DNA from: Labilithrix sp. | Lineage (GTDB): Bacteria; Myxococcota_A; Polyangia; Polyangiales; Polyangiaceae | Assembly: GCA_019637155.1 (NCBI GenBank) | Contig: JAHBWE010000008.1 | Span: 372,001 to 436,000, forward strand | DNA: 64,000 bases | Direction: 5' to 3' | The notes under the pieces: generated by a model | Seen by the model: the letters and a program-made list of their open reading frames with translations, nothing else | Told to the model about the DNA's origin: nothing | Databases searched by the model: none | In this document: piece after piece, positions 15,855-23,742 of the stretch | Position numbering within the stretch: position 1 is the first letter of the stretch | Layout of the letters: every line of letters starts with the position of its first letter | Position numbers and translations under genes: made by a program

Positions 15855-18446
15855 CTGTCCCTCCGAGAAAGCATCGAAGATCGCGTCGGTCCCGAGCTCG
15901 CGGCGGCGCTCACGGCGCGCGGGTTCGAGCGGCTGACCCCCGTACAAGAGGCCGTCCTCGCCCCCGAGCTCGAGGGTCGCGACCTCCGCATCTCTTCGCA
16001 GACCGGCTCCGGCAAGACGGTCGCGATCGGCCTCGCGCTGAGGCACTCGCTCTCGGCGGCGGCCGCGGACGAGGCCGCGAGCGACGGCAACGAGAAGGGC
16101 GTCGATCAGCGCGCGCGGCCGCGGGCGCTCGTCGTCGTCCCGACGCGCGAGCTCGCGAAGCAGGTGCAGGAGGAGCTCGCGTGGCTCTACGCCGGGCTCT
16201 CGCTCCGCATCGCGGTCGTCACCGGCGGCGGCGGGTACCGCGACGAGCTGCGTGCGTTCCGCGCGAAGCCGTCGATCGTGGTCGGGACGCCGGGGCGCCT
16301 CCTCGATCACCTCAAGCGCGGCTCGATCGACGCGAGCGACGTCGGCACGTTCGTCCTCGACGAGGCGGACCGCATGCTCGACATGGGGTTCCGCGACGAC
16401 ATCGAGGCGATCTTCGGCCACGCGCCTTCGGAGCGGCGGACGCACCTCGTGTCGGCGACGTTCCCGCGCGAGGTGAAGTCGCTCGCGGATCGTCTCCAGA
16501 GCGATCCGGCGGCGGTCGAGGGGACGCCGCTCGGGACCGCGAACCAGGACATCGAGCACCTCGTCCACCTCGTCGATCAGCGCGAGCGCCTCGCCGCGAT
16601 CATCAACCTGCTGCTCGAGGACGCGGAGGGCCAGACGCTCATCTTCGCGCGGACGCGCGCCGACGTCGCGGAGCTCACCGGACTCTTGCAAGATGCAGGT
16701 TTCTCGATCGCGATGCTCTCCGGCGAGATGGAGCAAGCGGAGCGCAACCGCGCGCTCGCGGCCTTCAAGCGCGGCGCGGCGGACGCGCTCGTCGCGACCG
16801 ACGTCGCGGCGCGCGGCATCGACGTGACCGACGTGACGCGCGTGATCCACGCCGATCCGCCGACCGACGCGGACGCGTACACGCACCGCAGCGGCCGCAC
16901 GGGCCGCGCGGGGAAGAAGGGGATCAGCTCGGTCCTCGTCACGCCGCGCGAGCTCGCGCGCACGACCGCGCTCCTCGGCCGCGCGAAGCTCCGCTGGCGC
17001 TTCGCGCCGATCCCGACGGCGGAGATGCTCCGCGACGCGCGCGACGCGAAGCTCCTCGCGCGCCTGGGCGCCGATTTCGTCGAGGGCGATGCGATCGACG
17101 AGCGGAGCCTCGCGCTGGCGGAGCGCATCCTCGCGTCGGGCGAGCCCGCGCGCGCGATCGGCCGTCTGGTGCAAGCGGCGCTGAAGCTCTCGGCGGAGCC
17201 ACGCGAGGTGACGCCGATCGCGCCGCCGGAGGAGCGAGAGCGCCGGGACCAGGGCCGCGCCCCGACGCGCGAGGGCTACGTGCGCTTCCGCGTCTCGTGG
17301 GGCACCGTGTACGGCGCGGAGGTCCGGCGGCTCGTGGCGATGCTATGCCGCCGCGGCAAGATCGAGGGCCGCGACATCGGCGCGATCAACCTGGGCCGCA
17401 CGAGCTCGGTCGTCGAGGTCGCCGCCCGCGTCGCCGACCCCTTCGAGCGCGCCGCCGCGAAGCCCGACCCGCGCGATCCACGCATCCACATCCGCAGGTG
17501 GAGCGACGAGCCGACGCGCGCGCAGGAGCTCGAGGCGACTCGACCGCCGCGGGCGACAGGGGCGACGGCGAAGAAGGAGCGCGCTTCGACGCGCGACCTC
17601 GCGGTGCCGGACCGACCTTCGCGCGCCGCGGCCAAGAAGGAGCGCGCTTCGACGCGCGATGTCGCCTTGCCCGAGCTCGCGCCTGTTGCGCCACCGGATC
17701 GGCCGTCGCGGGCGGCAAAGAAGGAGCGGGTCGTCGCCGCGCCCGATTCTGCGCCTGCGACGGTGCCGGATCGGCCTTCGCGCGCGGCGGCCAAGAAGGA
17801 GCGCGCTTCGGCGCATGATGTTGCAACGCCGGCCCCGCCGTCCTCGCGCTCGGTGACGAAGCAGGGCTCGGCGGCGGACGCGAATGCGCCGAAGAAGAAG
17901 GGCAAGAAGAAGCGCGAGGAGACGCCGTTCACGCCGCGCGACGCCGTCATCCGCCGCGAGCCGCGCTCGACGAAGGACGTCGCCGAGCCACCGCGCGACC
18001 ACGCACCGAGCGGAGGGCCGCCGTTCAAGGCGTGGAAGAAGCCGGACGATCGCGGCGGCAAGCAGCCATGGAAGAAGGGCCCGCCGATCCCCGGTGCCCA
18101 CCGCGGCGCTCGCGACGACCGTGGACCAAGCGGCCACGACGATCGCGGCCCCAACCGCGCCCCCCGCGACGACCGCACCCCCAACGATCGTGCACCGCGC
18201 GACGACCGCAAGCCGAACCGCGGACCGCACGGGAAGCACGCACCCCACGACCGCGCATCCCGCGACGACCGCGGACAGCCGCCGTGGAAGCAGGGCCCGC
18301 GTGACGACCGCGGACCACGCGACGACCGCCACCCCAGCGCGCGTGGCGGTGGAGGCGGGACGCGTGGTGGACCCCCACCGTGGGAGCGCTCCGGGCCGCG
18401 TCGCGGCGGTGGTCATGCTCCGCCGAAGCGCCGCGGACCACGGTAA
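15855..18446 (+). CDS. DEAD-box RNA helicase with DbpA-type RNA-binding domain and long basic tail; CTG start proposed
   Basis: This ATP-dependent RNA helicase of about 863 residues carries every core motif: Q (GFERLTPVQEAVL), I (TGSGKT), Ia (PTRELAKQ), Ib (TPGRLLDH), II (DEAD), III (SAT), IV (LIFARTRAD), V (ATDVAARGIDV) and VI (HRSGRTGRAG). A domain from about residue 475 (GYVRFRVSWGTVYGAEVRRLVAMLCRRG) matches the DbpA RNA-binding fold, pointing to rRNA or ribosome work. A tail follows with repeats of PDRPSRAAAKKERAS and then Arg/Asp/Gly-rich disorder ending PPKRRGPR. The frame is open from the TAA at 15840, but no ATG, GTG or TTG occurs before GTG 16164, which would delete motifs Q, I and most of Ia. 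CTG 15855, ten bases after AAGG, keeps them all. An upstream sequencing error is the alternative. Confidence 0.88.
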   Translation: MSLRESIEDRVGPELAAALTARGFERLTPVQEAVLAPELEGRDLRISSQTGSGKTVAIGLALRHSLSAAAADEAASDGNEKGVDQRARPRALVVVPTRELAKQVQEELAWLYAGLSLRIAVVTGGGGYRDELRAFRAKPSIVVGTPGRLLDHLKRGSIDASDVGTFVLDEADRMLDMGFRDDIEAIFGHAPSERRTHLVSATFPREVKSLADRLQSDPAAVEGTPLGTANQDIEHLVHLVDQRERLAAIINLLLEDAEGQTLIFARTRADVAELTGLLQDAGFSIAMLSGEMEQAERNRALAAFKRGAADALVATDVAARGIDVTDVTRVIHADPPTDADAYTHRSGRTGRAGKKGISSVLVTPRELARTTALLGRAKLRWRFAPIPTAEMLRDARDAKLLARLGADFVEGDAIDERSLALAERILASGEPARAIGRLVQAALKLSAEPREVTPIAPPEERERRDQGRAPTREGYVRFRVSWGTVYGAEVRRLVAMLCRRGKIEGRDIGAINLGRTSSVVEVAARVADPFERAAAKPDPRDPRIHIRRWSDEPTRAQELEATRPPRATGATAKKERASTRDLAVPDRPSRAAAKKERASTRDVALPELAPVAPPDRPSRAAKKERVVAAPDSAPATVPDRPSRAAAKKERASAHDVATPAPPSSRSVTKQGSAADANAPKKKGKKKREETPFTPRDAVIRREPRSTKDVAEPPRDHAPSGGPPFKAWKKPDDRGGKQPWKKGPPIPGAHRGARDDRGPSGHDDRGPNRAPRDDRTPNDRAPRDDRKPNRGPHGKHAPHDRASRDDRGQPPWKQGPRDDRGPRDDRHPSARGGGGGTRGGPPPWERSGPRRGGGHAPPKRRGPR
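17560..17830 (+). repeat. Imperfect tandem repeats in helicase tail
   Basis: Four related units encode variants of PDRPSRAAAKKERASTRDV. DNA such as AAGAAGGAGCGCGCTTCG recurs at about 17575, 17634 and 17797, with a partial copy near 17720. The repeats link the RNA-binding domain to the Arg-rich tail, and such repeats can change copy number by slippage or recombination. Confidence 0.7.
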
Positions 18447-18507
18447 CGCGCGCAACCGCCAGCGCTCAACCGCCGCGGACCACGGCAAAGCGACCTCGGT
18501 CGGGGAA

Positions 18508-18529
18508 ATTCTCGCCAGGAAGCGAGAAT
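18508..18529 (+). terminator. Hairpin after helicase gene
   Basis: ATTCTCGC and GCGAGAAT pair perfectly around a six-base loop, about 60 bp after the helicase stop and 50 bp before the FHA gene. It could end helicase transcription or shape the FHA leader; there is no T-run. Confidence 0.4.
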
Positions 18530-18577
18530 GGGCATTGGCGTCAGAATACTGCCGACCCTACGTCCGTTCGGAGACAG

Positions 18578-18979
18578 ATGGATCTCTGGAGCGACCACGA
18601 CGAGGAGCACGCGCCTTGCTGCGGCGCGTGTGCTTCGATCGGCGACGAGCCTCCGCTCGCCGGCGCGACGTTCCGCTACGACGCGAGCGAACGGCTCGTC
18701 ATCCGCGCGCGGAGCAGGGGCGAGACGAAGGAGTACGCCGTCACGAAGGAGGTCGTCGTCGTCGGCCGCGCGCAGGGCCGCGTCGATCTCGTGCTCCCCG
18801 ACAGCGTGATCAGCCGCGTCCAATGTCGCTTCGTCTTCGCGCACGGCGTCGTCGAGGTCGAGGACATGCGAAGCACCTGCGGTACCGCCGTGGGCGGCGA
18901 AATGATCACGCGGACGACGCTCCGCGAAGGAGACGTCGTCCGCGTCGGCGACAGCGAGCTCGAAGTCCGCCGCGCCTGA
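18578..18979 (+). CDS. Small FHA-domain protein
   Basis: The 133-residue protein is essentially one forkhead-associated domain, a phosphothreonine-binding fold. The signature strands are VVVVGRAQGRVDLVLPDSVISRVQCRF, with Gly-Arg, Ser and the Arg of the binding loops, then VVEVEDMRSTCGTAVGGEMI and LREGDVVRVGDSELEV. The N-terminus has CCGAC, a possible metal or disulfide site. It probably reads phosphorylation by Ser/Thr kinases such as the one at the left of the window. The ATG at 18578 starts a clean domain; upstream in-frame sequence overlaps the helicase tail. Confidence 0.85.
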   Translation: MDLWSDHDEEHAPCCGACASIGDEPPLAGATFRYDASERLVIRARSRGETKEYAVTKEVVVVGRAQGRVDLVLPDSVISRVQCRFVFAHGVVEVEDMRSTCGTAVGGEMITRTTLREGDVVRVGDSELEVRRA

Positions 18980-18980
18980 A

Positions 18981-19008
18981 CGCGCCGGCCCGCCGGCCCG
19001 CCGGCGCG
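18981..19008. terminator. Bidirectional hairpin between FHA and thiolase genes
   Basis: CGCGCCGGC and GCCGGCGCG form a perfect 9-bp stem that fills nearly the whole gap between two convergent stop codons. The loop is itself a GGCCC-type repeat. It is well placed to terminate both genes. Confidence 0.5.
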
Positions 19009-20172
19009 CTAAATCCGCTCGAACAGCGCCGCGGCGCCCTGGCCGCCGCCGATGCACATCGAGACGATGCCCCATTTGCCGCCCGTGCGGTGGAGGCCGT
19101 GGAGCAGCGTCGCGGTGAGCTTCGCGCCGGTGCAGCCGAGCGGGTGGCCGAGCGCGATCGCGCCGCCGTTCGGGTTGAGCACCTTGTCGTCGATGCCGAG
19201 CTCGCGCTGCACGTAGACCGCCTGGCTCGCGAACGCCTCGTTGATCTCGAAGCGATCGATCTGGTCGATCTTCATCCCCGTCTTCGCGAGCAGCTTCTTG
19301 ATCGCCGGCACCGGGCCGATGCCCATGATCGCAGGGTCCACGCCGACGCTCACGAACGCGCGGAGATAACCGAGGCCCGTGACGCCGAGCGCCTTCGCCT
19401 TGTCGGCGCTCGCGACGAGCGCGGCGGCGGCGCCGTCCGAGAGCGGCGAGCTGTTGCCCGCGGTGACGGAGCCGACCTGCGTGAACGCAGGCTTCAACGC
19501 GGCGAGCCCCTCGAGCGTGGTGTCGGGGCGCGGGAGCTCGTCGGCGTCGAACGTGAACGCCTTCTTCTCCTCGCCCGCGTAGCGATACGCGGTGACGGGG
19601 ACGATCTCCTTCGCGAAGACCTTCTTCTCGACCGCCTCCGAGCCGTTCTTCTGGCTGCGGAGCGCGAACTTGTCCTGCGCCTCGCGCTCGACGTTGAACT
19701 TCTTCGCGACGTTCTCCGCCGTGATGCCCATCGGCGTGTAGACGCTCGCCGCCTTCTCCATCGCCTCCGGCGACGCGGAGAGCTTGTTCCCCGTCATCGG
19801 GACCATGCTCATCGACTCGACGCCGCCGGCGAGGACGAGATCGGCCGAGCCCATCGCGATGGTGCCGGCCGCGGTCGCGATCGCCTGGAGGCCGCTCGCG
19901 CAGAAGCGGTTGATCGTCTGCGCGCTCGCCTCCTGCGGGAGACCGCCGAGGAGCTCCACCACGCGCGCGACGTTGAGGCCCTGCTCCCCCTCCGGCATCG
20001 CGCACCCGAGGACGAGGTCCTCGATCTCGGCGGCGCTCACCTTCGGGTTCCGCGCGAGCAGGCCGCGGACGACCTCGCCCGCCAACTCGTCCGGGCGCTT
20101 CTGCGAGAGAGAGCCCTTGTGCGCGCGACCCACCGCGCTCCGAACCGCGTCGATGATGACGATGTCTTTCAT
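19009..20172 (-). CDS. fadA: Acetyl-CoA acyltransferase (3-ketoacyl-CoA thiolase)
   Basis: The enzyme cleaves 3-ketoacyl-CoA with CoA in beta-oxidation. At 387 residues it has the same length as E. coli FadA. The nucleophile Cys lies in TINRFCASGLQAI (about 90), and the C-terminal catalytic His and Cys lie in NPNGGAIALGHPLGCTGAK and SMCIGGGQGAA. Signature NEAFASQAVYVQRELG is also present. The ATG at 20172 is preferred to TTG four codons earlier. The FadB-type partner is encoded on the same strand 12 kb away rather than next to it, so this may pair with it in trans or act alone. Confidence 0.94.
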   Translation of the reverse strand: MKDIVIIDAVRSAVGRAHKGSLSQKRPDELAGEVVRGLLARNPKVSAAEIEDLVLGCAMPEGEQGLNVARVVELLGGLPQEASAQTINRFCASGLQAIATAAGTIAMGSADLVLAGGVESMSMVPMTGNKLSASPEAMEKAASVYTPMGITAENVAKKFNVEREAQDKFALRSQKNGSEAVEKKVFAKEIVPVTAYRYAGEEKKAFTFDADELPRPDTTLEGLAALKPAFTQVGSVTAGNSSPLSDGAAAALVASADKAKALGVTGLGYLRAFVSVGVDPAIMGIGPVPAIKKLLAKTGMKIDQIDRFEINEAFASQAVYVQRELGIDDKVLNPNGGAIALGHPLGCTGAKLTATLLHGLHRTGGKWGIVSMCIGGGQGAAALFERI

Positions 20173-20227
20173 GTTGGCGAACAAAGTCGCGCAAAAACCG
20201 GGACGCGTCCAGCCCGGCCGGCGCGGA

Positions 20228-20992
20228 CTACCGCCCCAGCACCTCGATCGGCACCGAGAGGAGTCCGATGCCGCGCTTCGGCGGCTTGAAGCGCGCCTTC
20301 GTGAACACGTCCGCCACGCAGCGCCGCGACTCCGGCGCGAGCGCCGAGGCCGACGCGGCGAGCGCGCACGCGACCGCGCCGTCCGCCTTCACCTGCGCGC
20401 CGACGACGACCGGCCCCGGCGGCGCGCCGCGGAGGCACGCCTTCGCGTCGGGGAGGAGGCCTTCGATCACGTCGTAGAGCTCCTCGCTCAAGCCGCGCGA
20501 CTCGATCGTCTCGATGCTCGTCGGCGCCCTGACCTGGCCGAGCGAGACGGCCCCGCCGCGCACGACGATCGGGAGCGCGACGGTCCACTCCGCCGCGGTG
20601 GGCCGGAACGTCTCGCGCTCGACGCGCACGCGCATGCAGTCCTCGACCTCCTGCGTGAGGCCCGTGTCGTCGCTCGGGACCACACACGCCGACTTGCCTT
20701 CGCGATCGATCGCGGCGTGAAACGTGATGCGCCCGTCGAGCATCTCGGGCACCACCTTGCGGCCGGCCTCGTAGCAGCCGGTCACGTCGGCGGCGACGCG
20801 CGACCAGACGTCCTCCGGCGTCGCGATCGCCGACTTGGGCATCGGAGCCGCCGGCGCCTGCGGCTCCGGCGTGGGCCGCGGCTCCGTGCTCGCCCGCGTC
20901 GACGGGGCTGCGGGCGGGCCCTCGCGCGGCGGTGTCGTGACGCAGGCGGCGAGCGAGAGCGCCACGACGAAGCCGGAGGACGAGCGGAGCAT
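20228..20992 (-). CDS. Lipoprotein with two AgmX/PglI-like C-terminal repeats
   Basis: The 254-residue exported protein has a signal peptide ending SLAAC, a lipobox, then a Pro/Ala-rich linker. Two homologous units follow: CYEAGRKVVPEMLDGRITFHAAIDREGKSACVV...CMRVRVERETFRP, and CLRGAPPGPVVVGAQVKADGAVACAL...CVADVFTKARFKP. Each has the pattern Cys, a Gly-x-Val strand, Cys, then F-x-P seen in AgmX/PglI and TonB-C-like domains of myxobacteria. In that group such proteins belong to gliding and polarity complexes, but here there are no agl/agm genes nearby, so function is open. Confidence 0.7.
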   Translation of the reverse strand: MLRSSSGFVVALSLAACVTTPPREGPPAAPSTRASTEPRPTPEPQAPAAPMPKSAIATPEDVWSRVAADVTGCYEAGRKVVPEMLDGRITFHAAIDREGKSACVVPSDDTGLTQEVEDCMRVRVERETFRPTAAEWTVALPIVVRGGAVSLGQVRAPTSIETIESRGLSEELYDVIEGLLPDAKACLRGAPPGPVVVGAQVKADGAVACALAASASALAPESRRCVADVFTKARFKPPKRGIGLLSVPIEVLGR

Positions 20993-21043
20993 GCGACCTG
21001 GTGTAGACGTCCGCGGTGTTTTGAGCGAGCTTGTTCGTCACGC

Positions 21044-21682
21044 ATGCCGGCGACGTTCGTGAAGGGTGACTTCCTCGTCGAGGCTCCGCGCGGCCTCCGC
21101 GCGTTCGCGTGCCCCGTCGACACGACCGGCCGGCTCGACGCCGGCATCGCCGCCGCCGTCGCGAAGCGCTGGCCGTCGTTCGCGACGTGGTGGTCGGAGC
21201 GCAAGGCTCCTCAGCTCGGCGACGCCGTCGCGTGGCAAGAAGGCAACGACGTCATCTACGCGCTCGTCGTCCAGCGCCTCGGCACGCGGGCGAAGGTCTC
21301 GTGGCTCGAGCGCGCCGCGCAGTCGATGCTCCGCGACGCGGAGAGCCGCGGCCTCGAGCGCATCAACGTTCCGCGGCTCTGGGGCGGTCAGAGCGGCATC
21401 GCCGGCGACCGCGCCAAGCGCGTGCTCGAAGAGGTCGCGACCGCCGCGCCCGTCGCCCTCTTCGTGTTCGAGCAGTTCATTCGCAAAGCCCCTGAGCCCG
21501 AGCTCGAGGAAGAAGAAGAGCCGCCGACCGTCCCCGCCCCTCCCGCGCCGGAGAGCGAGCTCCCTCCCACCAAGCCCGCACCGAAGAAGAAGACCGCGGC
21601 GAAGAAGAAGGCGACGGCGGCAAAGAAGAAGACGACGACGGCAAAGAAGAAAAAGGCGACATCCAAGAAAAAGGCAGGGTGA
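21044..21682 (+). CDS. TARG1-like macrodomain with histone-H1-like lysine tail
   Basis: The 212-residue protein joins a macrodomain (1-145) to a basic tail. The fold markers are FVKGDFLVEAPRG, RLDAGIAAAVAKRWPSF, DVIYALVVQRL, LERINVPRLWGGQSGIAGD and VALFVFEQF, closest by eye to TARG1/DarG, which remove ADP-ribose from protein or DNA. Lys84 in TRAKVSWLER lines up with the catalytic Lys of TARG1; the catalytic Asp position appears to be Ser117, with Asp122 near. Residues 177-212 are PAPKKKTAAKKKATAAKKK and similar, as in histone H1 tails, which would bind DNA or RNA. Its stop overlaps the next start as GTGA. It diverges from the AgmX-like gene. Activity is inferred. Confidence 0.75.
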   Translation: MPATFVKGDFLVEAPRGLRAFACPVDTTGRLDAGIAAAVAKRWPSFATWWSERKAPQLGDAVAWQEGNDVIYALVVQRLGTRAKVSWLERAAQSMLRDAESRGLERINVPRLWGGQSGIAGDRAKRVLEEVATAAPVALFVFEQFIRKAPEPELEEEEEPPTVPAPPAPESELPPTKPAPKKKTAAKKKATAAKKKTTTAKKKKATSKKKAG

Positions 21683-22182
21683 ATGCCATGGACGTGCAAA
21701 AAGGGCAGATCGTACGCATCGACGTCGAGCTCAAGGTGAGCGGAGGCGACGTCATCGAGTCTTCCCAGAAGAGCGGACCCGTCGAGTACAAGCACGGGTC
21801 GGGTCAGCTCCTCGACGCGCTCGAGAAGCAGCTCGAAGGGATGAAGGTCGGCGACGAGAAGAAGGGGACGATCAAAGCAGCGGACGCGTTCGGCGCGCCG
21901 TCGGCGCAGGTGACGAAGACGATCCCGCGCGCGTCCTTCCCGAAGGAGACGAAGCTCGACGTCGGCCAGCGCTTCGAGGCGAAGATCACCGCCGGCCAGC
22001 CCGTCTTCCTCGAGGTCACCGACGTCTCGGAGGAGACGATCGTCGCGAAGGTCATTCACCCGCTCGCCGACAAGGACATCGACTTCCAGGTGAAGGTGCT
22101 CGCGATCCGCCCGCCGCCGCCGCCGGTGCCGCCGCCGCCGGAGTCGATCAAAGGCGACGACCTGCTCGAAGACGACGCCTGA
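21679..22182 (+). CDS. SlyD-like FKBP-type peptidyl-prolyl isomerase
   Basis: The 164-167-residue cytosolic folding helper begins VQKGQIVRIDVELKVSGGDVIESS and YKHGSGQLLDALEKQLEGMKVGDEKK, the SlyD/FKBP signature. The inserted flap (residues about 70-125) contains FPKETKLDVGQRFEAK. The C-terminus has a Pro-rich stretch and an acidic end, not the His-rich metal tail of E. coli SlyD. GTG 21679 overlaps the macrodomain stop; ATG 21688 is also possible. The overlap implies joint translation with the macrodomain protein. Confidence 0.85.
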   Translation: MNAMDVQKGQIVRIDVELKVSGGDVIESSQKSGPVEYKHGSGQLLDALEKQLEGMKVGDEKKGTIKAADAFGAPSAQVTKTIPRASFPKETKLDVGQRFEAKITAGQPVFLEVTDVSEETIVAKVIHPLADKDIDFQVKVLAIRPPPPPVPPPPESIKGDDLLEDDA

Positions 22183-22225
22183 CGAATTCGCGTCACACGT
22201 CCTCGGCGCCCGCGTTCTGACGGGC

Positions 22226-22699
22226 ATGAAGCTCGACGCATCTCTCCTCTTCGCCTCTCTCGCCCTCCTCGCCTGCGAAGCCGAGCGCTCCGACGTCGCC
22301 GGCACGTGGCGGTTCGATCTCGACGCGTCCGACGTCGCGCCGCGGATCCGCGAGCAATGCGCGAAGACGGCCGACCCGACCGCGTGCTGGAACGAGATCG
22401 CCGCCGAGGCCAAGCTCGAGAAGGTCCGCTTCAGCGAGACCGACGCAACGGGCCACGCGACGTGGACCTCGTTCGCCGCCGATCCGAAGGGCGACGTCGT
22501 GTTCGTCCGCGTCCCGGTCGACCTCGTCGCAGACGGCGCCGGCCACGTCCTCGCGAAGGTCGCCGGCGCGCCGACGGGGACCCAGGCCGAGCACTTCGCG
22601 AAAGGAAAGATCAGCCAGCTCCGCGTCGAGCTCGTCGACGCGAAGACGATCGCGATCGACGATCCGAAGAAGGGCCGCCTCGTCTACGCGAAGGAGTGA
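22226..22699 (+). CDS. Small lipoprotein of unknown function
   Basis: The 157-residue protein has a signal peptide ending LALLAC, a lipobox, and a soluble domain opening DVAGTWRFDLDASDVAPRIREQC. The VAGTWRFDLD strand resembles lipocalin-like or DUF-type domains that start with a G-T-W motif, but I cannot name a family. Two cysteines (CAK and CWNE) may form a disulfide. The run of strands toward the end suggests a small barrel. It follows the SlyD-like gene by 43 bp on the same strand. Confidence 0.7.
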   Translation: MKLDASLLFASLALLACEAERSDVAGTWRFDLDASDVAPRIREQCAKTADPTACWNEIAAEAKLEKVRFSETDATGHATWTSFAADPKGDVVFVRVPVDLVADGAGHVLAKVAGAPTGTQAEHFAKGKISQLRVELVDAKTIAIDDPKKGRLVYAKE

Positions 22700-22846
22700 T
22701 CTCCGCGCTCGCCGGCGGAGGGCGTACCACGCTCGCGACACCACCTGATCGGCTCGATCGTCCCCTTCCCCCGCGAAACTCCATCGATTTCAGGGGATGG
22801 TTCCAGTGTAGGTGTAGGTACGCCACTTGCTGAGCCTCCCATCATC

Positions 22847-23632
22847 ATGTGGAAGAAGCTCCTCGGGTTCGCGTGCGTGGGTCTCTTGGCGGCGTGCAGC
22901 GGTGCGGACGATCAGGCCGCGTCCTCGGAGGCCGCCGCGACGGGCGGGATCTCCCCCGACGCGATCGGCGAGTACAAGCTCGAGGACAACGACAGCTTCG
23001 GCGCGACGCTCAAGATCACGAGCGTGTCGCCCTTCCTCTTCGACCTCACCGTCGTCCGCAAGAGCGGCGGCGGCGCGATGGGCGACCTCGTGCAGGCGAT
23101 GGCGCGCGTGTCCGACGGCAAGGCGACCTACGCGCCCGCGGCCGACTGCTCGATCGTCCTCCGCCCGCGGGCCGACGGCGTCGAGGTCCGCCAGGCCGGC
23201 TCGTGCGACAGCGAGGGCTTCGGCGCCTTCGTCGACGGCACCGGCATGTACGTGAAGAAGACGACCGCGCCCGAGCAAGGCGTCATCCTCGCGGGGCAGC
23301 CCTACGCGCGGCAGAACGACGACGGCCTCTCCGCCGGCTTCGAGATCACCGCCGTCACCGCGACGGAGATGACCTTCAACCTCACCGCCGTCGCGGAGGG
23401 CCCGAGCGGCCGCCACGGCGACATCCAGGGCGGCCGCGCCAAGATCGACGGCCGCGTCGCGACGTACACCGCGGGCTCCGACTGCACGATCACCTTCACG
23501 TTCAAGCCGGAGTCGTACGACGCCGACCTCGTGCAGGAGGGCCCCTGCTCGGAGGAGGCCGGCTTCGGCGCCTTCATCGACGTCACCGGCAACTACGCCC
23601 AGACCGAAGGCGACGAGCTCGAGGGCGGCTGA
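22847..23632 (+). CDS. Lipoprotein with internally duplicated domain
   Basis: The 261-residue protein has signal peptide MWKKLLGFACVGLLAAC with a clean lipobox. The mature part is two copies of a domain of about 110 residues. Each copy carries a strand such as LKITSVSPFLFDLTVV or FEITAVTATEMTFNLTAV, then C-x-I (CSIVLRP, CTITFTF), then CDSEGFGAFVDGTGMY or CSEEAGFGAFIDVTGNY. The paired Cys in each copy probably form a disulfide. I know no family name. The 147 bp before it hold no other gene. Confidence 0.75.
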   Translation: MWKKLLGFACVGLLAACSGADDQAASSEAAATGGISPDAIGEYKLEDNDSFGATLKITSVSPFLFDLTVVRKSGGGAMGDLVQAMARVSDGKATYAPAADCSIVLRPRADGVEVRQAGSCDSEGFGAFVDGTGMYVKKTTAPEQGVILAGQPYARQNDDGLSAGFEITAVTATEMTFNLTAVAEGPSGRHGDIQGGRAKIDGRVATYTAGSDCTITFTFKPESYDADLVQEGPCSEEAGFGAFIDVTGNYAQTEGDELEGG

Positions 23633-23691
23633 TCAAGCTCGTCGTGGAGTGACGATAGCTCTGCCGTACGCGCGAGCGCGCGACGAAGAAA

Positions 23692-23714
23692 GATCGCAAC
23701 AGGTCGTTGCGATC
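23692..23714. promoter_or_regulatory. Candidate operator: perfect 9-bp palindrome before the RND operon
   Basis: GATCGCAAC (23692-23700) and GTTGCGATC (23706-23714) are perfect inverted repeats with a 5-bp spacer, 28 bp before the membrane-fusion gene. The geometry is typical of TetR- or MarR-family sites that repress efflux operons. No such regulator is encoded next to it. Confidence 0.55.
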
Positions 23715-23742
23715 GCCATCGAATGCCGTGACAGGTCATTCC

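Noticed and set aside
18430..18485. A 14-bp direct repeat (GCCGCGGACCACGG) spanning the helicase stop
   Set aside because: It is an exact repeat with a 42-bp offset, but the helicase tail is made of similar GGACCACG units, so it is best seen as the end of that low-complexity tract.
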